A stretch of 64,000 bases of DNA from Chromobotia macracanthus (lineage: Eukaryota > Chordata > Actinopteri > Cypriniformes > Botiidae): positions 4,162,001 through 4,226,000 of the forward strand of contig JAZGTH010000087.1 in assembly GCA_036877525.1 (NCBI GenBank), in the 5' to 3' direction. A model generated the notes under the pieces. That model had not been told where the DNA came from. It searched no databases and saw only the letters and a list, made by a program, of their open reading frames with translations. How positions within the stretch are numbered: position 1 is the stretch's first letter; each line of letters starts with the position of its first letter. Of this stretch, positions 48,101 through 62,700 are shown piece after piece. Position numbers and translations under genes: made by a program.

Positions 48101-48494
48101 CATAACACCGACTTTCATTTCTAACACAAGCACACTTAGACAGTTTGCTTAAAATATTGCACGAATAGAAATGCGTATTTTGCTTGTCAAATTTAACTCT
48201 AAAGCCAAATGAACCATTTCTATTTGACATTTATAACCACGAGTGGCTAGCAGCGGTTAGCCAACTAGCTAATAACGGACCGCTTTAAGCAAAACAATAA
48301 ATATAAAACATGTAAAAATGACAAAACACGAAATAATGACTGCGACACAGCTCTCTAAATGCTCCATCTCTATATGTATATCTATAAGTGACCCGGCCGC
48401 GGTTTAGTGAGGCAGTCATAGTTTTAAGCCACAGAATACCCACACGGCTAACAAGCTAACAGTGAAACCGTGACATTTAAAGGTATCGACTCAC
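45157..48494 (-). other. fam20b 5' intron (3.3 kb)
   Basis: No coding exon is visible. The sequence is AT-rich and unique-looking. It includes an AAAGGAACAGGTCAC motif near 45427, which matches a dispersed fish repeat end also seen at 48682, and a short tandem of ACTTGTACTCATATG type at about 45750-45790. Confidence 0.4.
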
Positions 48495-48670
48495 CCTCGC
48501 TCGACTGACGAAACGTTTAAAAGCAAAAAATCCCGCCGGTCACTTGCACGATCTGTCGACACTCATCATCGATACGCAGCCGCCTGCCTGCCTGCCAGGC
48601 TCATTCACATTAAGCTGCTGCTGCATCTGTTTCTGTAGCTCGATCGCTCCGTAACTCTTCCTGAATGTGT
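48495..48670 (-). promoter_or_regulatory. fam20b: GC-rich promoter and non-coding first exon of fam20b
   Basis: Between about 48360 and 48670 the sequence changes from AT-rich to locally GC-rich with many CpGs (CGATCGCTCCG, CCGCCGG, CTCGCTCGACTGACG on the plus strand). On the minus strand a strong splice donor (GCGAGG then GTGAGTCG) follows base 48495, so transcription entering here would splice into the acceptor at 45156. This looks like a TATA-less housekeeping promoter. The transcription start is not determined. Confidence 0.5.
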
Positions 48671-48761
48671 GGCTGCGTCTTAAAGGAACAGTTCACTTTG
48701 AACGACTCGGGCTGCTTCAAACCCGCACTGACTTCATTCCTAGGAAAACTAAAGGACGTGG

Positions 48762-48990
48762 TTTAAAGCTACGATACGTAACTTTTTGTTTGGATAACGT
48801 GAACAAAAATCAGTGTTTAAGCAAGTACATAACAGATCGATGTTCAAAACTGTCTCCTTACCTGATTCACGGTAAGCTTATATGATAATGGTTTATATTT
48901 TGAACTGGCGGTCAGATTTCCCGGGAAATGTCAGATCGACTTCGTTTGACTTAAATATACGCAAAGAAAAGTTACGGATTGCAGCTATAA
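48762..48990 (+). repeat. Palindromic MITE-like element with terminal inverted repeats
   Basis: The left end TTAAAGCTACGATACGTAAC and the right end GTTACGGATTGCAGCTATAA are near-perfect inverted repeats. Internal motifs (ACCTGATTCACGGTAAGCTT, GGGAAATGTCAGATCGACTT) match the copy at 35990. It is flanked by a second pair of inverted motifs, AAAGGAACAGTTCAC (48682) and TTTTGGGTGAACTAT (49047), another fish repeat, so one element may sit inside another. It lies just upstream of the fam20b promoter. Confidence 0.7.
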
Positions 48991-49064
48991 TAAATTGTCT
49001 TCTGACTTTCTTCAAAAGGCAGAATGTGAGGCTGATTTTTTTATGTGTTTTGGGTGAACTATCG

Positions 49065-49964
49065 GTTTGTTAGTGTTTACACGTTTAGCTTATTTTAAAA
49101 TCCACTTAAAGCAGCTGCATTTTTCTTGATTTTGTTGAATTGTTGAACGCTTCTGAACAGCAGGGGGGAGTGTCATACTATCTGTGACTTATTATCTGTA
49201 AAACCATTACAATGTCATGGTAAATCATTATGGACATGGATGAAAAATCGTGCACACGTACAGAAGGCGCTTGAAAACTACAGGGGAAGGCAACATTTGC
49301 AGTGAATAATATAATACATTCCAGAACAGCCTCTGCTTGGACTCGTATGTTTTGTATAACATTAAGTAAATAATGACAGATTTTATCCTTCTGGATGAAT
49401 GTTCTTGTAAATAAATGGCTAGAATCTGGAGCGCTCACTGCAAATCTTTCAGTGAATCTCTTTTTATGTAAAACCTGCTTTTTCATATAACAGAACATCA
49501 ATGAATTGCTAAAATACTGCTTACTGTGCAGTATACACCACTGTAGTATGAAACAATAAAGGGTGTCAAAGTAATTTTATTCAAGGTAGTTGTATTGTTG
49601 TCATATGAATTTATAACAGCATGTTAATTAAACTGTGTGGCATCAAATTTAACTTTTTTTTTTTTTTTACTTATGGTGCTCTAAAAATGGTTATCATTAC
49701 AGATAAATGTATAGATGTATATTATTTTTTGTTCAGATGTCACACTGGAAATGTAAGGCAGAGTGTATTGCATTGTGGGGCGTTTTGTTGTTTTTTTGCA
49801 TGTTGCAGGTCATCTGGGTATTCTACGCATACAGAAATATACATAACATGCATGCTATACTTATTAGATACTGCAGAAATAGTAATAGTGTGCTATTTTG
49901 AACACAGCCATATAATCAGCAAAAACACACACAGGAGACAACTTCATAAAAAAAACATACATCC
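49065..49964. other. Intergenic between fam20b and ralgps2, no gene seen
   Basis: Short spacer between the fam20b promoter region and the presumed end of ralgps2. The ORF at 49621-49983 includes a poly-T-coded FFFFF run and is not convincing. Confidence 0.4.
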
Positions 49965-52900
49965 AAAAGGGTTTATTAGTTAGTTTTGGCCTGTCTGGGA
50001 CCCATGAGTACATCGCTCACGTCAAAGGTCATAGCACTGCCATGGATCATCAGTCCCAGTGGTATAGAATATAAGGTGAGTGGGAGCAGGTGACAGGGGA
50101 TGGCACACACACAAGCAAATTCATTTCTGAAACAACTGACAAATCAATATCTGTTCTTTGTAATACACCACCACATAAACAAGTGATGCAGTGTAGTTCA
50201 AGAAGAAAACGATGAAACGTCCATATGTTAAATGTTAACATCACAGGTGTGTGTGTTTGTATGTTTATGATATCATATGCATTGTAAATATAAAGAGAGT
50301 AAAGCTGCATGGTACAGTATATTGGAAATATACAAAAGAATGAAACAAACAAACACACAAACAAAATCAGCAACAACAAAAAACAATAACCAAACTGTCC
50401 CATTCCAAAACCTTTAGCTTCCATAAATGCAATAAGAGAAAACCTATACAAATGTCTGAACAGTTTTATTAAAACATTTTCAATATCAACAGAGAGTATA
50501 GGAAGAAAGATGTAGTGTGAAAACAACTGAATAATCCAGGAGAAAGAATGAAAAGGTCCAAAAAATTAAATATTGTCCATACACACGAGTTATTGTCCAT
50601 ACATTGTTTTTCCATCAAACTATTCTTTAACATGAACTGTTGCCCAAATCTGACAAACATTTCAGAGAGAAACTGCTAGGGAGGAAGAGTAGAGCTCTTA
50701 AAAGTGTCTAGCATCACAATTTACTTAGTCCAAGTCCCTGTGGAAAAGGTTGGGGACTTGTCAAGATACATAATAGTATCATAGTACAGTGTCTGGTGTG
50801 TTGTTTACAAGCATACAGGCACTCTACCAAGTCCATATTATTTCATATTATTTGTAATGTACAAAACCTTCTTCTTCTGTGTTGTATGTGACTGTATGGT
50901 GGCAAGGTCATGAAACTTTATACACCATACAGAAACAACTTCTTATCTTGTGCACCATGACAATTATGGCAAACCATCCCTCAGGCAAACAGGACTTCAC
51001 AGTTTAAACCACAAAATTCCTCAAAATTCCCAGAATCATGTAAACACTTAACCAACATGACAGATTTTCAAGTAAATGCGTCTTAAGTTTATCATCAACT
51101 TCCACTGATATTTTTGCACCTGGCTCTATCATGCAGCTGAGTCAAAACCTACTCCCACAATTCAGATCTTCCAGAGCTTTTTCACAACCCAAAGTTCTAA
51201 TATCTGACATTAAAGGCTCAGTACAATACAAATGTATGTAAACATAAACTACCCTTGATTACCTAAACCATCCAAAAACAGCATTTCTTAAATGTCTCAG
51301 TATTGCCTGTGCTAAACACCCTCATATTAAAATCCTTCTTTAGTCTTCCTTTTAAATTAGAGGCACCTCATATAAAGTGCCATTACAAAAATCATGTTTT
51401 AGAAATACAAGCAACAAAAGAGACCCAATTTTCTCTCTTCTACTTCAGCATCCAATCATCTAATTTTCCTTAATTATATAACCACTCGTGTCCCATGCCA
51501 AAACGCAGCAGATCACAAAAAATGCTGAAAACTTGTGATTAGACTTCTCAAATTCAGGGTCAAGTGTCAGCAAGAACCCTACGAGTTAAAAGCCCACATT
51601 AAATTTTATTGACATCCCTTCTTACCGTTTATAAATGCCAAGTTAATTCTGTTTTGTAAAAACCAGTGAAACAAAGACACCACAGAACTTCTGGAAGAGC
51701 GCTCTGGAAGAAAGTTTTAGCATTCATTCAAACTAAATTGGACACGTCTTTTATTGCCCAAGATCATTCCCTCTCAAAGTAGGTTGAAAGCCACAGTATG
51801 AAGTTCTACACAACTAGGAACAATACAGCTGAGCTTGAAAAACTGACAGGTCAATGAAATTCTGAAGAACAGATCTGGAGAAGGCATGAGAAAGAAAGAT
51901 AAAGATGGACCCATCTAATGAACATCCTGAGACATCCTGGTTCTGTGGATAAAACTTCAAGAGTGTTTCTCCGCAGAACAGTAATGCTATTAATTTGTTC
52001 AAAAGCTTAACAGAACTCTCCTCTTGTTCCCAACAGTAACTGAAATAGCAAGAGTAAACACATGTACACAAATATCGCACTGCATGAGACAAAAGCAAAC
52101 AAACGTCTGTCAAACCTGCCATGAGCAGTTCTCAAAAGAGCAAACAAGAACCTTACTGGCTCTTCCACACTACTTTAATGCCAAGCCAAGGTATTGTGTC
52201 ACTTTCAATCGAGACAAAAGAAAATGCAGAGACAAAGTAATGTAACATTAACGTAACAGACAATTGAACTAATCTAGACATGTGCAACTATCCCAGTAAT
52301 ACTGAAATAAAATAAAATATAATAAAATTAAGTGAAACTACATTAAAGCAAAATGAAACAGCAAATTAAAACAAAATCCACAACAAAAGGTACCACACTG
52401 ACAGTGTGGGATACTGATGCTGCTAACACACGCACACACAAACACATTATCATACATCTTATTAGTTGCTTATTCACCCACCATTCCTGCTATTCCAAAT
52501 GGAAAATCATCAGTAGACTCAAAAACCTAAACTAAATGTGATCAAATACAATTTTAATACAAGAGATGTAAACCTACTGACTGTGTCGCACATTAACATT
52601 CACAGCTTTCAAGTGACTTTAAAAGTGTGTCTGTGTATGTATGTCTCCTCGCAGACGAAATGTCACAAAACAGACTTGTACAATGACAAGGAAAGATTCT
52701 TTTTGACTGAACTTGGGTAAACCAGTGTGCTTACTTCAGATGCTTTGAGGTGGGATGAGTTTTGCTCATGCAGTGAAGATCATATAACAACATTGTCATA
52801 CTCATCTATGGTCTACAAGCATCTCATTGTTTTTTGCTTGAAGAGCACATATCTCTTCCTCTTACACACCCTTCATTTTGAAAATTTCAGTTGCATTTTA

Positions 52901-53753
52901 GTAAAATGAGATAAAAAAGGTTAGAGAATCCATAAAAGATGACAGAAGTTGATAGAAAAACTATTAACTTTCAAGGAGACATCCGTAGAAGATTGTTGTT
53001 TCTTTTCATCTGGAATTCATTGAATATCAGAGCCCTTTTCTGGTTGCATTTCGTAATTGCATTTTAATAACCGAGGGACTTGTGATTTCCTGCAGTTAAA
53101 CCTGCTTGTGGAGAATCTTGTGTCATGCTTACTTGACTCTACATACTCAAGTATGCAAAAAGACAATCAACACTGACTATTATACGTCTGTGTTTGGCTG
53201 ATCATCTGCAGGGACAGAGATTTCCAAAAATTGCTGTGGAAGTGTAGATCAGATTTGCTGTGGAAGTGCAGATCAGAGCAGAAGAAAAACAAAACAAAAA
53301 ACACCAAACAAACAACACAAGGTAAAGGCTGGGTAAAAAACTCCAGAGGTCCATGAAGAGTCCAAGGCTGAGGTGCTCATGGATATAGAAATGACCACCT
53401 GAGAGTTCCTCACGTTGGACAATGAAAAAAGTGTAAATTAAAAATTAAAAGAAATAAGGAATCAGATCCTTTCAGGTTAAACCAGTGGAGAAGACAACAT
53501 TGCTGCTGGGGGAATCTCTTTCACACACACACGTATACTCTGCTTGTTAAGGCAGTGGTGCTAAAGGAGCTTGCTGTGGGGCTCAGGCTGGGTGATGGCA
53601 GTGGAAAAGCTCCAACACAGAAAACACTGGAGTCTTTATCTCTATTATTCGTATCTAGCCTCTCCACCTTCCCTGCAAACCCTCATATTTCTCTGTTCTC
53701 TGTTCATCCAGCCGTCATCAGCTCTCCAAGTCTTTTATTTGTCCTGGTGTCAC
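49965..53753 (-). other. Probable long 3'UTR of ralgps2
   Basis: This is 3.8 kb downstream of the ralgps2 stop with no coding exon and few recognisable repeats. A minus-strand AATAAA (plus-strand tttatt at about 49972-49977) lies at its far end and would be a suitable polyadenylation signal. A direct duplication of about 22 bp (TTGCTGTGGAAGTG core) sits at 53230-53278. The UTR extent is inferred; an earlier poly(A) site is possible. Confidence 0.4.
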
Positions 53754-56700
53754 TCATTCAAAGGACATTAGATTTGCTGGGACCTGGGAAAGGAGAGTGA
53801 CAATGAACAAATCTCAATGTGAAACATAGCATTTCACAAGATCCAGTACTCACAGTGACAAGCTGTCTCTTTATTTACATGGAAAATACTCTGAGGTTAA
53901 AGGTACAGTATGTAATCGATACCAAACAGAATTGGGAAAGGAATGACTGTTTTCACACAGGTTTTCCAAGTATAAATTAGCCACAAATTAGTTGAATTAT
54001 TTCAACGGTTTTCAAAAGAATCAAGTTTAAAAATGTGCAAGGCTTGAACCAGTTTAATTACATGCTGAACCCAATATGTAGTTAAGCATTCGCAAGAGAG
54101 TCAGTTGGGGTTAAATTACTTGACATTAAGTATCTAGTAAACTGATAAGCACTAGAGGGCAGTGCATTGCTCGGGTTAAAGAACAAAACACTAGTTTATG
54201 AACCGTTATTTTGAAGGTCAGTATGAACTTGTTTCAATAAGCCATTATGTTATAACGCCATAACGCATTTAATTTAATTTCAGCTGAAACCATTAAGGCC
54301 TGTCTGATTAAAAAAACATTTTAGAAAGCCCTACTAAACACTACACTACTAAAATTTCTAAACACTTCTAACAACTCTAAGGAATAATTAACATCTACAA
54401 TTTTGCTTAAAAACACAGACTTTGAATGGTATTGGTCTGAACATTAAGTGCACATTGTAGGGCACTAAACAGCTCCCATGGTGCATGTCCTGCAGTAAGT
54501 GTCTTAAACAGTTTTCAGAAAATAATGAGGTAAATAATGCTTTCAGCTGAACACACACACACTCTCTCACCTGTTGCCTGTTGCTTTGACACGCGGCGCT
54601 CAAATGTTTGAACCACAGTAGAGCATTCATTCTGTTTCCTGCCTGGAACTTATACGAGTTTCCTGTAAACACAAACCAACAAAGAGGATTTTATTGCACA
54701 TATGGATACTACATCCAGAGCCACCTATGGGGATGTAAAGGGGGGAGAGATTTCAGGAGGCCCAGCCACTTGGGGGGCCCAAGAGAGATGGACAGACAAA
54801 TTGCTCTTTCAAATTGCTCTTTCAGATTAATGTTATAAGGACCCAGTCATGTGCTTGGAAGGCCCTACCTACAGCAGAAGGGCTTAAATCAATCAAGGTG
54901 TGCCAAGCTACATTTATTTAAATAATCTAATCAGTGATTTGCCTCCATGTCTGCTGAACCAGCTGGTTTGAAGCAAGTGCTGGTTTTACCTGGCTGGCTC
55001 ACCAGACACTAATCCATCATGTTTCTTAAGGTACGTTCATACACGACAGTGGTGCACAAAAGAATGACACAAAATGCAAGAGTCTCAAACGACTGTGCAC
55101 AGATTCAATGCACACCAACTTGTAAGATGTCTTTTTTTCTTTCTTACATTGCTTAAATGTTGAAGCAGGATTAATGTCCACTGATATATATAAAAACCAG
55201 TGGTATGCACAAAAGATGCTTTTATCTGCTTTATGTATACATGTTGGCTGTGCCTGATCTCATATATTGCTATTCTTTTCTCACAATATTGCATAAATAC
55301 ATATCAAATCGAGATCCTATTATTATATTTATCCTAATAAGCCTCACAAGGACAGAGGCTTCTTCTTTTTAAAATAAAAAGTGTGTTTTAGAGAAAACAT
55401 GTTAATTCTGTTCTCTCCAATGTCAATTAAATTGTTCAAGGTGTTTATTCTGTGGTGGTTTTTCCTAATTGAAAATTAAAACTTGGGTACCAGTAACAGC
55501 AGCACATGTGGCACTAGGGGCTTGTGATTGGCTGACTCACCATGCTCAGAGTCAGTCAGCAGGAAGACGTCGGGATGCTCCGGGTCGTCTGCCATCATGG
55601 CCATTAAGCCCACGACAAGTACCGTTTTGCTGGCAGTCGACTTAAACTGTAAAAGGACAGACAACATATGACAATGATACTGAGTCTACAGATGTATGTG
55701 TGACTATCTGATGTAGGTCTGAGGATATCCACACTATGTCACACTATATAGGGGCCCTAGACTTTTAAACCCCACTGTTTATGTATAAACAAACACACTT
55801 CTATATAGAATATATATATTTTTATGCACAGATTGAACGTGTAAACAAGTAGCTGTGTGTGTATGACTCGACTCTACATGTGTTTCTCATTAATTCTGTT
55901 ATTGTGTGATATTTGGACCCATATTATGATGTCATTCATCTTATTATCCAATGACTGCAACCAGCTGGCGTCCTCCAGCATCCAAGCCTGATTATTCAGT
56001 CATCAGGCATGCTGTTTGTTAGCATTTTTGGTTTTCCATCCTTCCTGGCACCAAGGATTCTTCCTCTATGTACACCTCCTGGACAGTGTCACATTTCTGT
56101 GACCACCACCCAGGGCTGTCTGTCTCACTGACTCGGTTCAGTGGAACATTTCCTGGCTCGCACAGTTCCTGCTCCTACCAAATACAGGCCTGCTGGGCCG
56201 TGCACCATGACACAACTTGCCATACTGAACTGATTATGTATCAACACATTCTGCTGCAGGTCAAAATGATGTTCCCTTCCTCTTAGATGACGAGTGCCAT
56301 CAATTGATCTGTTACAATGCGGTTCGTATCAGCCTCAGATGGACCACCCATGGACTGTATAATGTATATTGTACACTAAAGTGCATAGAGCTGGTAAAAA
56401 TCAAATCTTATAAACCAGCCACTCCAGTACTGCCCAGTAGCATAAGTTGTTAATCAGTACACTAAAATAAATAAATAAATAAAATTATATTTTGCAGAAA
56501 GACAACAAGGCCTATTTTTGAACCATTATAAGTTACATGGACATGTTTGTGACAGGTTTTGTGTTATTTAACCACTTCCACTACATCCATTACTTTTGGA
56601 TGGAAAGAAATTCTGATCATGTCTACTCATATTTTCCATCAATTTATTGAGTTGATGTCTGAGTACAACACTTTACTTCTGCAAAATTATTTTAACAAAC

Positions 56701-59700
56701 TATGACTTAGTTGCATGTGCTCATTAATGTAATTTATCCACACACAAACATCACAAAAAGTGAATTGTGGTTGATTAATTTACAAGTTGGTCAGAAGGCT
56801 CTTTATATCAAAGTGGGTGGTCTGGTTTGCAAGTCTGGTTTGCAAGACTAGGGTGTGCTGGGTGACAATATATCTGTGAAAACAGGAAAAACAGGGAAAA
56901 AAAACTCACATGTTTCCTCTCTGTGGCTTTGAGGGACTTAGCTGTATAGTAGTAAAGCTGAGTACCGCAAAGAACAACCCAGTACTTAGTCCACGCTGCA
57001 ACCTAGAGAGAATCAATGAGAATCTACATTAGTCTACACCCAGTAGCCCAAAACACAAGCTCACACTGTTTAAGAGGAAGCATATAAACAAGTACTTTAT
57101 CTTCCTGATATAAATGCAAAACCTCCCATCAAGAGTGACAAAACAAAATATCAGCCAAAGAAAAGCATAATTGCGTAAGCTTCTGTGTGTTAGACAGAGT
57201 TCTTGAGCAAGCACATGAAAAGATACACAACCATTTCAAGAATAAGTGAATGATACTCAATCATGTGCCTTACGTAAGATCTTTGTGGAGTATTACACAA
57301 AAATAGAGCAAAACAGAACTGAACAAACAAGTAGATACCCGTGTGTGTGTGTGTGTGTGTATGTGTGTGTAAAAGCTCCAAAGTGACATAAAGATAGGCA
57401 GATATAGTGGCTGATTAAACATGTCAGATAAGGTCTTTTTGCTCCCATGTCTGGACTTTAAAGTGGTCTCTTTTAATGCTTTGGCACATCCATACACTCT
57501 TTTTCTCTGAGAAAACCAGCTGGGTTTGATGAGGCTAATAAAGAAATGACTGACGGTTAAAAGACAGTAAACTAAAAGATTAAAAACAGAATGAATGAAA
57601 CAGATTATACATTTTTACTATCTTTTCTCCTTTAAATGATGAAAAACCTATTTATTCCAGAAGCCATGCAATACACAATTTTATGGATATCACTGTATCA
57701 TTTGCATGTAGCGTGCATGGGACATGATCCACCAGGTGAAATTTAGATGAGAGAGAGACTTGGGAAGTTCAGTAAAGACAGAAGGAAACTATGATAAGGA
57801 TCAGAGATATAAAAGAGTTGGAACAGATATAAAGCCCCTAAGGATTTAAGTTAAAAGACTAGTGTGCTTGCCAGATCACTAAAGTATGCGGTTGCTGATG
57901 GTGTTGTGAGTGGTTTTTAATGCATTGTTATGTGGTTTCTATCATGTTCTGCATTGTTGCAAAATAAAAAAAATGTGATGATATTCTGGTCTCTTTTTTA
58001 CATCCCGCTATGAACAATTCCTGACCCTTAGCCAGCACCACTAATGAGAAAGGAGAGAGGGCGAGTGAGATCACAGGAAGAGATAAAACAGAGTTTACAG
58101 GAGAAGGATAGAGAGTTGAAGCAGTACTGGGCTCTCACCGTGGGTTTCTTGCCCTCCTTGAGGACAGTTTTCCTGCGCAGGACCCCCTGAACTGTGACAG
58201 CCTCTGGGTACAGATGCACCGCCAACTCCTCTGACTCAGCAGAGCTATAAACACATACATACAGAAGATAAATCTACACAGAGATATGTAACATGTAGGC
58301 TTTTAAAAAAGATACATACACACCTACACCATAAGCACACCAGTGAATATCCAGTTAATATACATGAAGGAAAACACACACCCCAGGGTCATGATGTGAA
58401 GAGAATAAGAGTAACTGAGGGCGAAGGGCGAGAAAAATAGTAAATGAATAAATTGTAAAAACTGAAATTTTGTAAAAGTGACATAAAACTTCTCAGCCAT
58501 TATTGACCCTAATGTGATGTGTAAACCTGTGTAAACCTGTACAACGTCAAATTCAAATCATTTTTTCAGTTTTCTTTTTTTTGGTGAACTATAGTTTTAA
58601 TACTAAAGAGGTAGTACTGATGTATATCTGTGTCATAGTTATTTTGTGTATTTCTCTATAATGGCAGATGTGAATGTAGTTTTACTTGAGTAGAAATTCT
58701 CCACTACTGAATACCACAACAGCTTTAGTTGACCCAAGAACAGAGAAAGCAACTACATCTTGTCTGGGGTATTTTGGAGCACCTGGGGTGAGAAAATGTT
58801 TGTGCTATTGTTGGTGTCTGTACATATATGTGTCAGATGTCAGTTTTGACTGACAAAAACAGTCAACAGTTCGGACTGCTGTTTGATTGGGCCACAAAGT
58901 ACCACTGAGAACCACTTTGGGTTGATGCTTTAATTACCCAAATCACACAATTATAGTATTACTTCAGCATATAATTTGTTGTTGACAATTGTTGTCACTT
59001 TCAAGAACTTGTGTACTCTGAAAGACCTAAAAACAATTCTCCATTATTCAAATCTGAATCCACTCAGAAATAGAAAGAGTTTAAATAGCATCTAATACTA
59101 AAATTTAAGTGTCATTTTGAAAGGCAGTTGGGTTTGCTTTTATTGAATTTAAGAGCCAGGGGAAGGCAGCAGTGCTTTAAAAACTGTTTAGAACATTAAG
59201 ACTTTATGGGCAACATGTTATAAATAAAATTTCTAAGAATAAAATTAATAAGACTACTTTTTTATGACATGCTTTTCCCACACATCATGATTTAATTACA
59301 TCCCTGCATGTGAGCAGAAACCAATCACAGAAAACAGAAATTTCTTAATACGGTATCTCCCCATCTTGCCTAAACTCAACTACAGTATCTGTGTAGTCAA
59401 TGTTAGTGTACGTCTACACAGCAGAACACACTCTTTTATACAACTCATATGCATTTATATACAACCCTAAAATGAAAGATATCAAGCGTGGTGTTACATG
59501 TATACATGTATATGTATGTGTGTGTTTGCAGTACAATCAGAACATACTTCAGCCGTGGCTTTTGGAGATTCTCATTAGCAGCAATAAGGTATGACTGCAG
59601 CATTAGAAACAACACGCACACAATTCAGAAAAAAAGCCCACCACCTGATTTCACAGCAAGAAAACACACACTCTAGCACCACTACACACTGCGATGGTGA

Positions 59701-62700
59701 CCGATTCCCTGTAGGGCAGGGGGAGATCAGATAGACAGAGAGCCTGGCAGGGGTTGGAGGGTTGCTGAGTTACCTGCTGGGCCTGAGCGCTCCTCTGCAG
59801 GACATGCGGCCCACTCTGCTGACTGGGCCAAGAGAGTGATAGAATCGAGTCCTGTTAAGTGTGAGTCATAGTGGGGCAGTGGTCAGTCACAGCCTTCACA
59901 CACAACAAGTACAGGCTGTGCTACAATTCTGTAGCCTGGACTTTTCTGAGTCTCCTTTTATGGTCTAAAGACTCTAGCTGGTAAAATAGCCAATATATAC
60001 ACATCCATGACTGCAACAGCAGGTGAATTTTATATAAAAATTATAACCGTTTTCTCCGTTTTAACCGATTTCATAAATATTGTACATTTACAACGACAAT
60101 AAACAATAACAATAAAATGATCAAAAATTACAGATGTTTTTTCTTCGTAAAAGTAGTGTCTGACCAAACCAGATGCAATGTGTAACAAGACCAACTGATT
60201 TCTATTTCTTTGGCGTAACTGTTACTCCGCCCACTGTTATCTCACTGCACTAAAATCTCGCTCCACAAACTCCACAAACACATTAGACATAAAATGTTCC
60301 TGTTGACTGTTTTTCTGTTATGCATTGTAACAATTTAGTGTCCAGTTTGGACAAACAAACTGGCAGTCTCACCTGGATAGGACATGTTGTTAGCATAACA
60401 AACCATTTTACTTGGTGGAAAGATTTTTTTGACTAAAAGCACCCCTTTACCATAAAATCACCATAACCATTTCGAATGCTTTGTTAAATGCATTATATTG
60501 ACTATTTTACAACAGCTTTAAAAGTGGTGCATCCAATCAGATCTGTTTCATTTTACAATGTGGAAGGAGAAATAGAAAAGGGCTCGATGACATGCATTAG
60601 GGCAAGACATGTACTGACACAGCATTGTAAACAAGGCATGTGATGCTAGCATTTTTCAATCCAACCTGTTTAAGTTGTCATAAAAGCTGACACTTACAGT
60701 TTTTTACCTTTATAAGAAGTTTATCTCATTAGCTATGAAGGTAGACCACTAAAGAGGGAATATGATGTTCATTTGGAGGCAAAGGAAAGCGCAAGCAGCC
60801 AAGGTGCAGATCAAACTCATTTGTACCACACTTGTACCAAGATCAACTAGCATGTTTTCATGCTAGAGCCTAATTCAGGCAAGATGTTGCATTATGGGAA
60901 ACAAAGTCTTAAAGCAGGTTTATGCTAAACTTGACAATCATTTCAAATGGTTTTTTTACAAAACAAAACCCCCAACATAATCAAGAACTCTGTTGAAGAA
61001 AAGTGACCAAGATAAGCCGATGATGATGATGATGATAAGCATTCCATAAGAAGAAGCATTTAAAAAATGTGACTGTATGGGGGGTCAGCAGGAATTGGGA
61101 GGGGTTACATAAAATTCCAGCATGTTCCGAGATAACATGCTGTTTCCATATGAACTCACGTACAGAATGTGGTCATGTATGTGCATGTCTAAATGTCCTT
61201 GACAGTGTGTGAGGTATGACCACTTCATGAGACTCACCTCTCAAAAGCAGGCCAAGACATCTCCTCACTGAGCTCTGACCCTTCACTGCTTCCTGAAAAT
61301 ACACGAGACCACATTTTATGTAGATCTGTAGAGAAGTACCATCATCCCTGATTTGATCCAGTCGAGCTAGTCTGTGTGTTATACCCAGTGAAATGCCACT
61401 TGACAGTGTTGAGCTCTCTGCCTGCCCTCGTGTGGGCGTGTGACATTCCAGCACACTGTCATCCAGCAGGTGTCTGGATCCAGCGTTGGGGAAGGTCGCA
61501 CTTTTAAACTCCACCGTGTTTGCTTTGTGAATAAAACTGCAGCAGAAGAACAGAAATGCAAAGGACGGAAGTTATAAGGTTTAAATTAAGCACTCTAGTT
61601 TTTACTGGACTGTATGGTTATTCCTCACAGCCTTGTGTTCATCTGAGTCAAGTATAGCTTTCCTGTAGCTCAACATCTATAGCACTAGCAATACCAAGGT
61701 CAATAAATGACACAATGGGATAAGTAGGAATGACAGAAACGTACTTGTAGCCGAGGCTGTGGCACTTCCTGTGTCCGTAAGTGATGAGGTTCCGGGGTGA
61801 GGGTGGCGTGGGTGGAACTTTAGGCAGGGCACCTTCATTACCTCGGCGACCACATAACGGTGATGCAGATGTGTCTGGACCTGGGCCAAAAAATGAGCAA
61901 AAACAAAAATCGTTAAACACAGCATCCTGGGTTTGTGTATACCTTAACTACCAGTTTTAAAAAATAAAATATTATCATTTTCATAAAATGACACTTTGAA
62001 CACTGTCTTAAAACAAAATGCGAAAAGTAACTGTAATTTAAACAAAATACTGTGTAAATTGGCAAAATCTAGAAATTTAAAAAAGTTGCATATACAAATA
62101 TGTGGTGTGGTATTCGGACCAATGAGATTTAATGAGAATAACAAATAAAAAAACAAGTAAAAATGCTGAAATGTCTGTTATTGCCAAGCTGCGTTTTGCT
62201 AAGACAACCAGATAACTAACTCAGATTAATACAGAAGAGATTTATCACTTGTAGCTTTATATCATGATGAATGTAGAATATGAGTGTTCTTTACCTGTGA
62301 GATCTTCTCTAGAGGCAGTGGTGCGAGGTGTGCTGGTAGCTGGTGGCTCAATCTTTAGAGACAACCTGTACAAATATACACATTACCCAAGCTTAAGTAT
62401 CCATGGAAAACACACTGACATCGCCTTATGTAAACTCAGCCTTAAAATAAATCTTATAAATAAATCTTATTATATTTTATTATAATAATACAAACTCAGC
62501 CACTGCTTACTTGTAATTATCATCCTCAACAAATTTCTGTAGCTCCTCAATGTAACGAACAGAATTGAGATACTTCTGGACATGCGGCAGTACTTGAATA
62601 TCTGAGCCCAAGAGAGAATTGAATTTAGACAGTTTCATTACAACAATTGTTTTGAAGTAAACATGACCATTAATACTGTAAAACACACCGTATTCACAGG

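Noticed and set aside
61173..61384. Extension of the ralgps2 exon past GISLG
   Set aside because: A GT donor follows base 61385 and the phase joins exactly to the exon at 61292-61238; the extra frame is intron.
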